The notes below the pieces were generated by a model that did not search any database, was not told the origin of the DNA, and saw nothing but the letters and a program-made list of their open reading frames with translations. From NCBI GenBank assembly GCA_013373335.1, contig JABXHZ010000376.1:1-32791 (forward strand): 32,791 bases of DNA. Direction: 5' to 3'. Every line of letters begins with the position of its first letter. The stretch's first letter is position 1. Both the position numbers and the translations under genes were made by a program. Shown piece after piece: positions 1-8,952 of the stretch. The stretch comes from Cyclobacteriaceae bacterium. Its GTDB lineage: Bacteria; Bacteroidota; Bacteroidia; Cytophagales; Cyclobacteriaceae.

Positions 1-978
1 GGTAATCAAAACCGAAGGAGTAAAGGTGATTTCAGCCTGATTGTAATCAATTACGTAATCCGCATTGAAGCCCCGTTGAAGTTGTTTTCCATCCACGAAT
101 ACCCGTTCAGAGTTAGCCATTACGATAATGAATCGCTCATTATTGGGCCCAGTCAGTCGATAGGGTCCTAAAACACCTTCTAAAGCTGGGACGAGAATAG
201 ATGCGAATTTACCTTTGGCCACTGAGGCAAAACCCTGCGTGCTTGCTTCCCAACCTCCTATTTTATAGCGAGTGGTGAGTTGCAAGCCTTGAACGTTCTT
301 ATAGTATCGTAGAAACTCCGATTGTCGTTGTTGAAGAACCACATCTCCAGCAGCCAAATTAAAATCGTCATTGTACAATTCGATTAGGACATTATCAAAG
401 TCCTGCAATTGCTGAGTATTCCCTTCTGGCTGAAATGGCACATTTTGATCCGTGATACTAGCTCGAATTCGGAGATCCTCTGCAATTTCTCCTTCTAATT
501 GCAGATTAAGGGCCGAATTCACAAAGACGTTTTGGGTGTTCCCCACTGATATTCCCCTAGTCAGACTTCCTGATTTATACAAATTCGTGCTGGGGAAAAG
601 CTCTTCCCTAAAATCGAAAGCCTCCTGCCTCTGCAGGGTATTGTCATAAAAGCGAGCGGTAGAATCATAATCTACCAGCAAGGTGCGTTTAGCAACCGGT
701 TGATCAAACCGGACCGAAAAAGTTCGGAAACAAACGGTCAAGCTATCCCCTTTAACGTCATCAGGGATGTTTATGCGCAGCTGATTTTTAGTTAGGTCAA
801 AGAAGTATGATTTTTCATAAGGAGATGGTAAACGAATGCTCTCTTCAATCACAGAAAGAGAATCCAAAACTACCCCGGAACGAAGAGATTCGATGGAAAA
901 TTGCCGGCACTTTTCCTGGGCACTCAATTGAATAATTGAGCCAAACATGAGCCATAAAATGAATCCCCAGGTCTTCAT
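1..978 (-). CDS. Large secreted/outer-membrane protein, N-terminal part only; SprA-like segment; continues past the left edge
   Basis: Manual translation from ATG at 978 (reverse strand) gives 326 open codons to the window edge: MKTWGFILWLMFGSIIQLSAQEKC... (signal peptide) ...GSLTRGISVGNTQNVFVNSALNLQLEGEIAEDLRIRASITDQNVPFQPEGNTQQLQDFDNV... The latter resembles SprA-type Bacteroidetes surface proteins from memory. Absent from the ORF track because no stop lies in the window. Confidence 0.8.
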   Translation of the reverse strand, partial: MKTWGFILWLMFGSIIQLSAQEKCRQFSIESLRSGVVLDSLSVIEESIRLPSPYEKSYFFDLTKNQLRINIPDDVKGDSLTVCFRTFSVRFDQPVAKRTLLVDYDSTARFYDNTLQRQEAFDFREELFPSTNLYKSGSLTRGISVGNTQNVFVNSALNLQLEGEIAEDLRIRASITDQNVPFQPEGNTQQLQDFDNVLIELYNDDFNLAAGDVVLQQRQSEFLRYYKNVQGLQLTTRYKIGGWEASTQGFASVAKGKFASILVPALEGVLGPYRLTGPNNERFIIVMANSERVFVDGKQLQRGFNADYVIDYNQAEITFTPSVLIT

Positions 979-1015
979 AGCTTTTTCGCCTTTCCTTCAA
1001 GGTAGCAAATGCTCC

Positions 1016-4000
1016 TTATTCTGTCAGTGGAAAGGTTAGATAAAAAGTAGTCCCAACTCCCATTTCGGTTTCAAACCAAATCTTACCTCCTGCTGTCTCC
1101 ACTCCGCTTCTTGCTATAGCCAAACCCAATCCTGAGCCGGTGGATTTGGTACTGAAATTTGGAATAAAAATTTTATCCCTTAGCTCTGGTGGAATACCTT
1201 TTCCATTATCCGTAATCTCTAAAAACACATCTTTCTCAGTCATCCAAAGCCAAACATTGATCTTGGGTGCTTTTCCGGATTCCACCGCCTGAATTCCATT
1301 GATAATCAAATTTGAAATCACTCTTCCAAACAGCTTATCATCTCCTTTGATAGGAATTTCATCGGTATAGGAATCATCTTTAAAGGTGAGCTCCACTCGC
1401 TCATCATTCATGAATAACTTGATCACCTTCAATAGCACCGCTTTGAAATTCATCCGCTCATTTTTAGGAAGTGGCATTTTTGCAAATGTGCTGAATGAAG
1501 AAGCTATTCCACTCAATGCATCCACCTGATGAATTAATGTTTCAAAGGATTCTCGGAGCTTGGATGAATTCTCTAATCTCCCCTCCTGCTCGAGTCGTAA
1601 TAAATGCTGCAAGGTCAGCTTCATCGGGGTAAGCGGATTTTTAATTTCATGAGCCACCTGCTTTGCCATTTCACGCCAGGCAGATTCTTTTTCCGTAGAT
1701 GCCAATACTTTTTTACTTGACTCTAACTTGAAAAGCATATTGTTGTATTCATTGACCAGTAATCCAATCTCATCCTTTGCCTCCCAATGCATAGGCTCAT
1801 TATTCTCCAAATTGGTGGCTTTTAACTTTTGAGTAAGGAGCCGGAAAGGGAATGTGAGGTTTTTAGAAACAAAATAGGAAACGATTAAAAACAGGATAAA
1901 AATTACCACGAAGGCATTGAAGATATTACTCAACACATCGGCTATTAAAGCATTCAACTCAGACTCTGATTCAAAAAAAGGAACCGAAAGTATCCCTGCA
2001 ATTCCTGAGCCCAAGGGATCCGGGATAGCCAAATAGACAGACTTATAAGAAAGCTTCCCAACCTTTTCATCGGCCAAAAACTGAACTTGGTTTTTCTCCA
2101 AAATGGCAGAAAGAGCCAATGGATTTATCCGTTCTGAGAGAATTTTCTTGTCAAAAATATTCGGCCGGTTAGTGGCCATTAGGTTCCCTGCCGAATCATA
2201 CAAATGAAGGTCTGCGGCAACCGTATTCGCCAAAACTACCACCTCTTCATCCAAAGATTCTGAATTAACTTCCGATGGAGTACGACTCCCTAAAAAATTA
2301 ATCAAATTCCCGCGGATCAAGTAGGCTTTCTGAAAGTACTGACGGTCTAAATCTTCTCTGTAACTATTCGCCAATAAGCCAATGGTGATAATGGAAATGA
2401 TAATTATCGGAAAGAAAAAAGCGAAATTGAGATACAGCTGAAGCTTGGTCGAATAGTTAAACTCCCACTTTTTGTACCCTTTGAGCAAAGCATTGAAAAG
2501 GATCGCTGAAAAAGTCAGAAAAATAAACACCACAAAGTAGAGCGAGATATTCCCCAAGAAGTAGGAGAATGGTCGATTAGGTGAAGAAATTACCACCAAT
2601 TCATCTCCATTTTGAATTCCTAAATGATGATATCCATCCTCATGAATCCCAGATCGAAATAATTTATTCTCTTCCAATCGACTCGAAAGACTTGAACTTA
2701 AATAATTGAAATTCCCAACATTTCTGACGAGCTCTCCTTCTCTAAAAACAGCATAATCATAATTAACTGGATCCAAACGATCACTGAACTCCCTATCCAA
2801 AAGCAAGCGGGGATAAACTGAACTAGGCTGAGCTCGGAGTTGCTTCAATTCCAAATAAACCGTGCCCAAAGTGCTTCCATCGCGAACAACAGGTATAAAC
2901 GCTACAAATTGATTTCCTTGATCAGTCTGATTCCCCCGAATGAAATAAAGCCCACGCTGACTGGTCAAATAATCCGATTTAATGTACTGATCCCGAAGAT
3001 CATTAAAGCTTCTGGAATCCTGAGTATTGATTAAATCTTGGCCATTTGCTGAAAAAACCCTGACGCTCACTTCAAATTGGTCAAAGTAATTGTCGAGATA
3101 AATTCTCCTAATTTTTGTTTCAATAGGTTCCTTGGAAAGAAGAGGATCAATCAGCCTGTTTTGAATAAAAAGATCGGCTTGTACTCTTCCAAAAACTTCT
3201 CCTAAGAAAAACTCGGTCATTACATCACTCTCAATCAAATTTTGATTAGCAAAACGGATTTTGGATTGATTTAACTGTTCCCTCTCAGTTTTAAAAGTAG
3301 AAAGCCCGGCAATGATGGCACAAATCAGGCTAGCAAAGAAAAATGTTAAAAAGGTATTGAGTCCTAAACGGAAAACGTGATCATAAAGCTTCAAGCGTAT
3401 AATCGTGTAGATAAACCCCAGATGGACTAGCCAAGAAAAACCTAACCAGGTTGAGAAAACAAAAAGAACTATCGCAATCGAACCACCAAAGATTAATAAA
3501 TACTTGATAAAAAATCCCCGATCTGGCCGAAGCTCAAAGAGTAAGCTCACCAAGGTCAGGTTAAACATTACGTACACTCCTGCCCAGAGAAATACGATTA
3601 AAAAGCTTATTCCTTCAAACCACCCAAAAGTCGGTATGGCAGATATATCCATGGACCATTGGGAATTCTCAATCAAATCTTGGGGGAGAATCCATACGTT
3701 GAAAAATCCCAATGATGAAATCAATAAAAAAATGGCAAAGAAAACCTGATGATCCCGATCGGTATTCAATACTTTGACTTTCTTCCGGACTACTGGAGTT
3801 GCAAATTGATAAGCCAGCATTCCTCCAACTATTACTCCAAAAAGTGTATTGATAAGCAAATCTCCCAAACTTGGATTAAGCCAGGAAGAAGCATAATTGG
3901 AAGGATCAAATAGTTCTTGGTTAAAATAAGATCCCGGGAAGCCTAAAAGCAACATAACTAACCGAAACGCAAAAAAGACAAGTGCACCATATCCTATAGC

Positions 4001-4720
4001 TTGCCAGCGCCTTCCTTTTCTCCATTTCTTCAATACAAAATCCGAACTAAGAATGAAATACAAGAGGAAGACGGATATAAAAAATATTAAAATGGCAGGA
4101 TTGGCTATTCTACCTGCTGGTTGATAGCCGAATTCAAAATCCAACCCAAAAAGGGGGATTCCAGCAGAGTTCGTGATTAAAAAAGAAGCATCCTCTGAAG
4201 GCTCAGAAATCCTGATTCGGTCATTGCCAAACAAACGGCGGTTTGCCCCTGTAAGCAAATAATCATTTGAAATAGAACCCGGCCAATACAAGCGGAATGC
4301 ATGGACAACAAAAAATGAATTTCCATTTCGGGTAAATTTTCGGGTCTTTAGTAAGAAAGTCCCATATGGATCTTCCAACAGTTGATACTCCTTCGTTAAA
4401 TCAACTCGGTCAATATCAAACCCTAAAGAAAAATCTGTCCAATACAGAAGTTCACCCTGAGTGCTTAAAATGAAAAATGGATGGTTAATATCTGGGGTTG
4501 CGACTTCCTCAAAACTCAGTTGTTCATCAGGACGAACATCCATAAGAATTTGGACAAAGTCTTCGTCAAATTCACTATCTATCTGGATGATTTCATCCTG
4601 TACTGCCTGATAAAATCCCTCCTCCTCGCTTTTTTTAAAGAAAAAGAAATTCACAATCAAAACGATAAGCAAGGAAAGGGCACTGACCAAAATGATCAGC
4701 CTTTTAATGTTTGAGCTCAT
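1016..4720 (-). CDS. Large multi-pass membrane sensor histidine kinase (HAMP + HisKA + HATPase_c)
   Basis: 1234 aa; about 10 or more TM segments; HAMP-like stretch after the last TM; H-box VAHEIKNPLTPMKLTLQHLL; N-box NLIINGIQAVE; G boxes DNGKGIPPE and STGSGLGLAIA. NtrY-like C-terminus. Confidence 0.9.
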   Translation of the reverse strand: MSSNIKRLIILVSALSLLIVLIVNFFFFKKSEEEGFYQAVQDEIIQIDSEFDEDFVQILMDVRPDEQLSFEEVATPDINHPFFILSTQGELLYWTDFSLGFDIDRVDLTKEYQLLEDPYGTFLLKTRKFTRNGNSFFVVHAFRLYWPGSISNDYLLTGANRRLFGNDRIRISEPSEDASFLITNSAGIPLFGLDFEFGYQPAGRIANPAILIFFISVFLLYFILSSDFVLKKWRKGRRWQAIGYGALVFFAFRLVMLLLGFPGSYFNQELFDPSNYASSWLNPSLGDLLINTLFGVIVGGMLAYQFATPVVRKKVKVLNTDRDHQVFFAIFLLISSLGFFNVWILPQDLIENSQWSMDISAIPTFGWFEGISFLIVFLWAGVYVMFNLTLVSLLFELRPDRGFFIKYLLIFGGSIAIVLFVFSTWLGFSWLVHLGFIYTIIRLKLYDHVFRLGLNTFLTFFFASLICAIIAGLSTFKTEREQLNQSKIRFANQNLIESDVMTEFFLGEVFGRVQADLFIQNRLIDPLLSKEPIETKIRRIYLDNYFDQFEVSVRVFSANGQDLINTQDSRSFNDLRDQYIKSDYLTSQRGLYFIRGNQTDQGNQFVAFIPVVRDGSTLGTVYLELKQLRAQPSSVYPRLLLDREFSDRLDPVNYDYAVFREGELVRNVGNFNYLSSSLSSRLEENKLFRSGIHEDGYHHLGIQNGDELVVISSPNRPFSYFLGNISLYFVVFIFLTFSAILFNALLKGYKKWEFNYSTKLQLYLNFAFFFPIIIISIITIGLLANSYREDLDRQYFQKAYLIRGNLINFLGSRTPSEVNSESLDEEVVVLANTVAADLHLYDSAGNLMATNRPNIFDKKILSERINPLALSAILEKNQVQFLADEKVGKLSYKSVYLAIPDPLGSGIAGILSVPFFESESELNALIADVLSNIFNAFVVIFILFLIVSYFVSKNLTFPFRLLTQKLKATNLENNEPMHWEAKDEIGLLVNEYNNMLFKLESSKKVLASTEKESAWREMAKQVAHEIKNPLTPMKLTLQHLLRLEQEGRLENSSKLRESFETLIHQVDALSGIASSFSTFAKMPLPKNERMNFKAVLLKVIKLFMNDERVELTFKDDSYTDEIPIKGDDKLFGRVISNLIINGIQAVESGKAPKINVWLWMTEKDVFLEITDNGKGIPPELRDKIFIPNFSTKSTGSGLGLAIARSGVETAGGKIWFETEMGVGTTFYLTFPLTE

Positions 4721-4732
4721 TTACTCTAAAAA

Positions 4733-4765
4733 TAAAAAAAGCAAAGTCTTGATTCAAACTTTGCT
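4733..4765 (-). terminator. Rho-independent terminator after the 81-aa gene
   Basis: Minus strand AGCAAAGT-TTGAATCAAG-ACTTTGCT followed by TTTTTTT: 8-bp perfect stem plus U tract. Confidence 0.8.
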
Positions 4766-4775
4766 CTTGTGAGAT

Positions 4776-5021
4776 TTAACGGATTGCGACTTTAGACTTT
4801 CTTTTTTTGGCCGCTCGGTACCACAATAAGCCTATGACCAAGGCAATCAAATAGGGCATTGCAAATAAATAAAGTATCCCTGTATTCAATCCTGCTCCTA
4901 TGGTTGTATCTCCATTGCTGACATTATTTTCCACGGAAGCCCTACACATGGCACACTGAGCCCATGTAGCAATTTGAAAACCAAAAAAGAAAACAACCCA
5001 CAAACCTAATTTCAACTTCAT
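4776..5021 (-). CDS. Small membrane protein with a CAMC motif after a signal peptide; uncharacterised, oxidase-linked
   Basis: 81 aa: MKLKLGLWVVFFFGFQIATWAQCAMCRASVENN...LYLFAMPYLIALVIGLLWYRAAKKRK; last gene before the terminator, after SCO1 and DUF420 genes. Confidence 0.8.
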   Translation of the reverse strand: MKLKLGLWVVFFFGFQIATWAQCAMCRASVENNVSNGDTTIGAGLNTGILYLFAMPYLIALVIGLLWYRAAKKRKSKVAIR

Positions 5022-5030
5022 ATTTTTTCT

Positions 5031-5582
5031 TTAATGCGTATAATAGGGTGAAATCATCAGATAAACAATCACACCAGTTACAGACACATACAACCAAATC
5101 GGATATGCAAATTTAACCACTTTCCGATGCTTAACTCGCTGATCTGTGTAACCATAATAATAAGCGAAAAGAATCGGAAAAAGTGCCACTGCAGCTAATA
5201 CTATATGTGTAATTAATAAAAAGTAATAAACAGGACGAATCCAGCCTTCGCCTCCGAAGGGAGTGCTTTCGGCTGTTCCATGATAAATCACATAGGATAC
5301 TAGGAAGATTGCCCCAAGAACAAACGCAACGCTCATGGTAGCTCCATGATAGTTATACATTTTCTTCTTTACAAACACCAAACCTAAAAGCAAGGCAATA
5401 CTCGCAGCAGAATTAATCACCGCATTTAGATGAGGGAGGAAATAAACCCACTCAGCACCTACCTCTACTTTTTCAGGCATAAACAGTAGGACTGCCACTA
5501 AAATCGGAACCAATACTGAAACAAACACAATCCAATTCTTAACCTTGGATTCGTTTTGAAGAATGGAATTATTTTTTTCCAT
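5031..5582 (-). CDS. DUF420 family membrane protein (CtaM/YozB-like)
   Basis: 183 aa, multiple TM helices, HLNAVINSAASIALLLG and HITHIVLAA-like His patterns; adjacent to SCO1; 14-bp overlap with the SCO1 ORF. Confidence 0.8.
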   Translation of the reverse strand: MEKNNSILQNESKVKNWIVFVSVLVPILVAVLLFMPEKVEVGAEWVYFLPHLNAVINSAASIALLLGLVFVKKKMYNYHGATMSVAFVLGAIFLVSYVIYHGTAESTPFGGEGWIRPVYYFLLITHIVLAAVALFPILFAYYYGYTDQRVKHRKVVKFAYPIWLYVSVTGVIVYLMISPYYTH

Positions 5583-6237
5583 GAAGCAACACTTTTGTTT
5601 CTAACATTAACAAATCTACATCCTCTCGGTTTGTCCCGCTGTAATAACCTCGGATTCTTCCAAGCTCATCAATTAAGACAAACTTATCGCTGTGAACAAA
5701 ATCATCCGGATTTCCCATTCCATCAATGGTGGGAAGGACAAACCCACATTTAGCCAATTGATACGTTTGTTCAGGTGGCCCGGTCAAAAAATGCCATTTA
5801 CCGGGTATAGCATTGTGACGCTCTGCGTATTCCATCAAAATTTCCGGAGTATCATAAGTTGGATCAATACTGATAGACATGATCTGAACCATTGGTTCAT
5901 CACGAAACATATCATTTACCCGTTCCATCTCTTTTGACATGATGGGACAAATACTTGGACAGGATGTAAAGAAGAAATCTACGATGGTGATTTTTCCTTC
6001 CATGTCTTTTCTCCCTATTGGTTCACCGTTTTGATTGGTGAAAGTAAACTCTGGAATATAATGTTGGGTACTATCATTTGGAGGGCATTCCATAAATGGA
6101 TTGCTTACCCCATTTTCATAAAATACAGGTAGGTCGTATTGATTTTGCCCAAAGTTTTTTAGAAACAAAATGATCAACACGGGTATCAATAAGATACAAA
6201 CCAGCACTAATCCTTGTAAAATCCTCAATCCTTTCAT
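5569..6237 (-). CDS. SCO1/SenC family copper chaperone
   Basis: 222 aa; thioredoxin-like fold with CxxxC copper motif (FFFTSCPSICPIM), ISIDPTYDTPE and a downstream His (FVHSDKFVLID). Confidence 0.92.
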   Translation of the reverse strand: MKGLRILQGLVLVCILLIPVLIILFLKNFGQNQYDLPVFYENGVSNPFMECPPNDSTQHYIPEFTFTNQNGEPIGRKDMEGKITIVDFFFTSCPSICPIMSKEMERVNDMFRDEPMVQIMSISIDPTYDTPEILMEYAERHNAIPGKWHFLTGPPEQTYQLAKCGFVLPTIDGMGNPDDFVHSDKFVLIDELGRIRGYYSGTNREDVDLLMLETKVLLHGKK

Positions 6238-6251
6238 GATGTCCTTACAAC

Positions 6252-6292
6252 AAAAAAGTAGGTTGAAGTGTCACACCTCAACCTACTTTTTT
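6252..6292 (-). terminator. Strong, potentially bidirectional intrinsic terminator between coxD and SCO1
   Basis: Perfect 15-bp inverted repeat AAAAAAGTAGGTTGA / TCAACCTACTTTTTT with an 11-nt loop; T-rich on both strands. Confidence 0.88.
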
Positions 6293-6312
6293 TTATCATT
6301 TTTTATTTTTTT

Positions 6313-6642
6313 CTACCAGCGCATCATAAAGATGTCAGTTCCTTCTTTAGCGAGTGCAATGAGCAACCATACTAAGAAAATCAAAGGAACAATGATGGAG
6401 TAGAACAAAGGTTTTACTTCATCACCCAAGTGCATGAATTCCATCATGATGTACTTGGCTTTCCAAATAGTCAGAATAATGAACAGGGCATAGAGAAGCA
6501 AACCTCTCTCCATGGTAAAAGCCATCACAAATTCAGCTACGGTAATTGCCAAAAGAATACCGGCAGTTTTCCAGATTTTCTTTATTTTTTCATTATTCCG
6601 AGGAATAACCTGAAGTGTAGATTTAGAATCTTGGATTTCCAT
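6313..6642 (-). CDS. coxD: Cytochrome c oxidase subunit IV (prokaryotic type)
   Basis: 109 aa with 3 TM helices, YIMMEFMHLGDEVKPLFY; position in the cox cluster. Confidence 0.8.
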   Translation of the reverse strand: MEIQDSKSTLQVIPRNNEKIKKIWKTAGILLAITVAEFVMAFTMERGLLLYALFIILTIWKAKYIMMEFMHLGDEVKPLFYSIIVPLIFLVWLLIALAKEGTDIFMMRW

Positions 6643-6661
6643 TTCTTATTTCTTTAATGCG

Positions 6662-7438
6662 TTAGATCAGATAGAACAAGGTAAATACGAAGACCCATAC
6701 CAAGTCAACAAAGTGCCAGTAAAGACCGATTTTCTCAATCATTTCATAATGACCTCTACGATCATAAACTCCCACTGCAGCTTGATAGAAAGCCAAGAAT
6801 AAAAGCACAACCCCAATTGTTACGTGGAATCCGTGGAAACCTGTAATGAAGAAGAAAAGTTGGGCAAATGCTGGTGGTCCATATTCATTTACGACCAGAT
6901 TAGCTCCAAAGACCGTTTCTGTCACTTCTCTACTCAAGGAGTTGATATAAGTCATGATAGACCCTGTATCCGTTCCATGGATGAAGTGATTCCATTCCCA
7001 AGCTTGGCAGCTAAGGAATGTGATACCTCCCACCATAGTCCAAAGCATCCACTTCACTACGTCATTTCTATCATTCCGATGTCCAGCCTCCACAGCTAAC
7101 ACCATGGTCACAGAACTAGAAATCAAGATAAAGGTCATGATCCCAACAAACACCAATGGGGCATGGAAACCATGTAAAAAAGGAACTGCCTCGAAAACCA
7201 ATTCAGGAACCGGCCAGTATTCATTAGATCCTACAAATGAATCAAGAGGACCATTGTAAGCTGGATAGCTCAAGCGAATGGAAAGGTAACTAATTAGGAA
7301 AGCGGCAAATGTGAAAATATCCGATAATAGGAAAAACCACATCATTAGTTTTCCATAACTAGCCTTGAGAGGTTCATTACCCCCTCCCCAAGTGCCCCTT
7401 TTAGAGCTAACTCCTATTGCAGTAGAATGCGCAGACAT
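6662..7438 (-). CDS. coxC: Cytochrome c oxidase subunit III
   Basis: 258 aa; GFHGFHVTIGVV and IGLYWHFVDLVWVFVFTLFYL C-terminal signature of subunit III. Confidence 0.92.
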   Translation of the reverse strand: MSAHSTAIGVSSKRGTWGGGNEPLKASYGKLMMWFFLLSDIFTFAAFLISYLSIRLSYPAYNGPLDSFVGSNEYWPVPELVFEAVPFLHGFHAPLVFVGIMTFILISSSVTMVLAVEAGHRNDRNDVVKWMLWTMVGGITFLSCQAWEWNHFIHGTDTGSIMTYINSLSREVTETVFGANLVVNEYGPPAFAQLFFFITGFHGFHVTIGVVLLFLAFYQAAVGVYDRRGHYEMIEKIGLYWHFVDLVWVFVFTLFYLI

Positions 7439-7463
7439 ATGTTATTTATTTGTACCAGGTAAA

Positions 7464-8045
7464 TTAATGATTCAAAAGCAAAAACATAAAGAGATAAATC
7501 CACAACCCGCCAAGAAAATGCCAATAAGATGTTGCCATTTCCATTGTATCCATGGATTGCGAGTGAACTTTATATCTAAAGGACGAAATTAATACAATAA
7601 TCAGAAATATCACACCGCTTATTAGGTGAAGCCCATGCAAGCCTGTGAAAACATATAAAAAGGAACCGGAAGGATTTCCAACAAAGAAAACTTGTCGATC
7701 CACTAAAGCAACCCAACTGTACCACTGACCAACCAAAAAGGCTATACCAAGCAATACAGCTACAGTCATACCTATCCTCAACTGAAGCAAATTGTCTTTC
7801 TTGGCGGAAATATATGCCCAATGCAGAAAGACTGAGCTAAGAAGAACAATTCCGGATGTAACCCAAAAGATTTCGGGTAAGTCATACTCTAACCAATTCC
7901 CTTCTGCCTGCCTCACAATATATGCACTAGTAAGAGCCGCAAAGATCATCACCACGGTTACCATAAAGAGCCACAAGGCAAACTTTTTAGGATGCATGGA
8001 GATGGGTTGTTCAACCACATCAATATATTTCAGTTCCTTTTCCAT
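7464..8045 (-). CDS. Second, shorter cytochrome c oxidase subunit III-family protein
   Basis: 193 aa; HPKKFALWLFMVTVVMIFAALTSAYIVR, GLHGLHLISGVIFL, ATSYWHFLGGLWIYLF. Confidence 0.88.
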   Translation of the reverse strand: MEKELKYIDVVEQPISMHPKKFALWLFMVTVVMIFAALTSAYIVRQAEGNWLEYDLPEIFWVTSGIVLLSSVFLHWAYISAKKDNLLQLRIGMTVAVLLGIAFLVGQWYSWVALVDRQVFFVGNPSGSFLYVFTGLHGLHLISGVIFLIIVLISSFRYKVHSQSMDTMEMATSYWHFLGGLWIYLFMFLLLNH

Positions 8046-8046
8046 A

Positions 8047-8952
8047 TTATGGTAGTTTGTCTAATAGATAAGCTATTTGTACAATTGGCAAATAGAGAAA
8101 AGAACCAAACATTATCTTCAGGGCTGATTTTCTGGAACAGTCACGCATCAAGGTGAATGTCTGTGCTAAAAAAAGAACTCCACAAATCGTTGCCACAATT
8201 CCTGAATTCAACCCTGTCAATCCAAAATAAGTAGGAAGAAGTCCTAGAGGCAGTAAAAACAAGGTATATATCATAATTTGAATTGCCGTATTCAAATCTT
8301 GCCCCCCACCACTAGGCAATAATTTAAAACCTGCTCGCTTATAGTCTTCATCACTTACCCAAGCAATAGCCCAAAAGTGCGGGAATTGCCAAATGAATTG
8401 AATTCCAAAGATGATAAGGGCTTCGTAACTGATTCCTCCTGTCGCTGCTGTCCATCCCAAAAGTGGAGGCATGGCTCCAGGAATAGCTCCTACAAATACA
8501 GCGATTGGACCTACTCTTTTTAAAGGAGTATAGGCAAATACATAAAGAATCATGCTCAATACCCCCAACCAAGTAGTCAGCGGATTAGTGAAAATCCAAA
8601 GTAAACTAATTCCTAGGATGGCTACCAAGACAGTAAACCAAGTAGCTTCTTTTACGCTGATGATTTGAAGAGGAAGTGGTCTGTTTTGGGTACGCTTCAT
8701 CAGCTTATCCAAATCACGTTCCATGATCTCATTAGCAGCGCCAGAAGCCCCCGAAATAAGGAATCCTCCAGCAGCTAGGCCCAAAAAGCCTGCCCATCCA
8801 AAAGCAGGATTGGAATCTCCCAAGATATAACCAAACACTGCTGAGAAGGTTACCAAGCCAGACAACCGAACTTTTACAAGCTCAGCATATGCCTTGATTC
8901 GGATCATCAATCCCTGCGAAATATTTTGGTCAGTTACACCAACTGTCCTCAT
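8047..8952 (-). CDS. ctaB: Protoheme IX farnesyltransferase (heme O synthase)
   Basis: 301 aa; UbiA-type motifs NEIMERDLDKLMKRTQNRPLP and YTPLKR; WQFPHFWAIAWVSDEDYKRAGFKLLP. Confidence 0.95.
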   Translation of the reverse strand: MRTVGVTDQNISQGLMIRIKAYAELVKVRLSGLVTFSAVFGYILGDSNPAFGWAGFLGLAAGGFLISGASGAANEIMERDLDKLMKRTQNRPLPLQIISVKEATWFTVLVAILGISLLWIFTNPLTTWLGVLSMILYVFAYTPLKRVGPIAVFVGAIPGAMPPLLGWTAATGGISYEALIIFGIQFIWQFPHFWAIAWVSDEDYKRAGFKLLPSGGGQDLNTAIQIMIYTLFLLPLGLLPTYFGLTGLNSGIVATICGVLFLAQTFTLMRDCSRKSALKIMFGSFLYLPIVQIAYLLDKLP

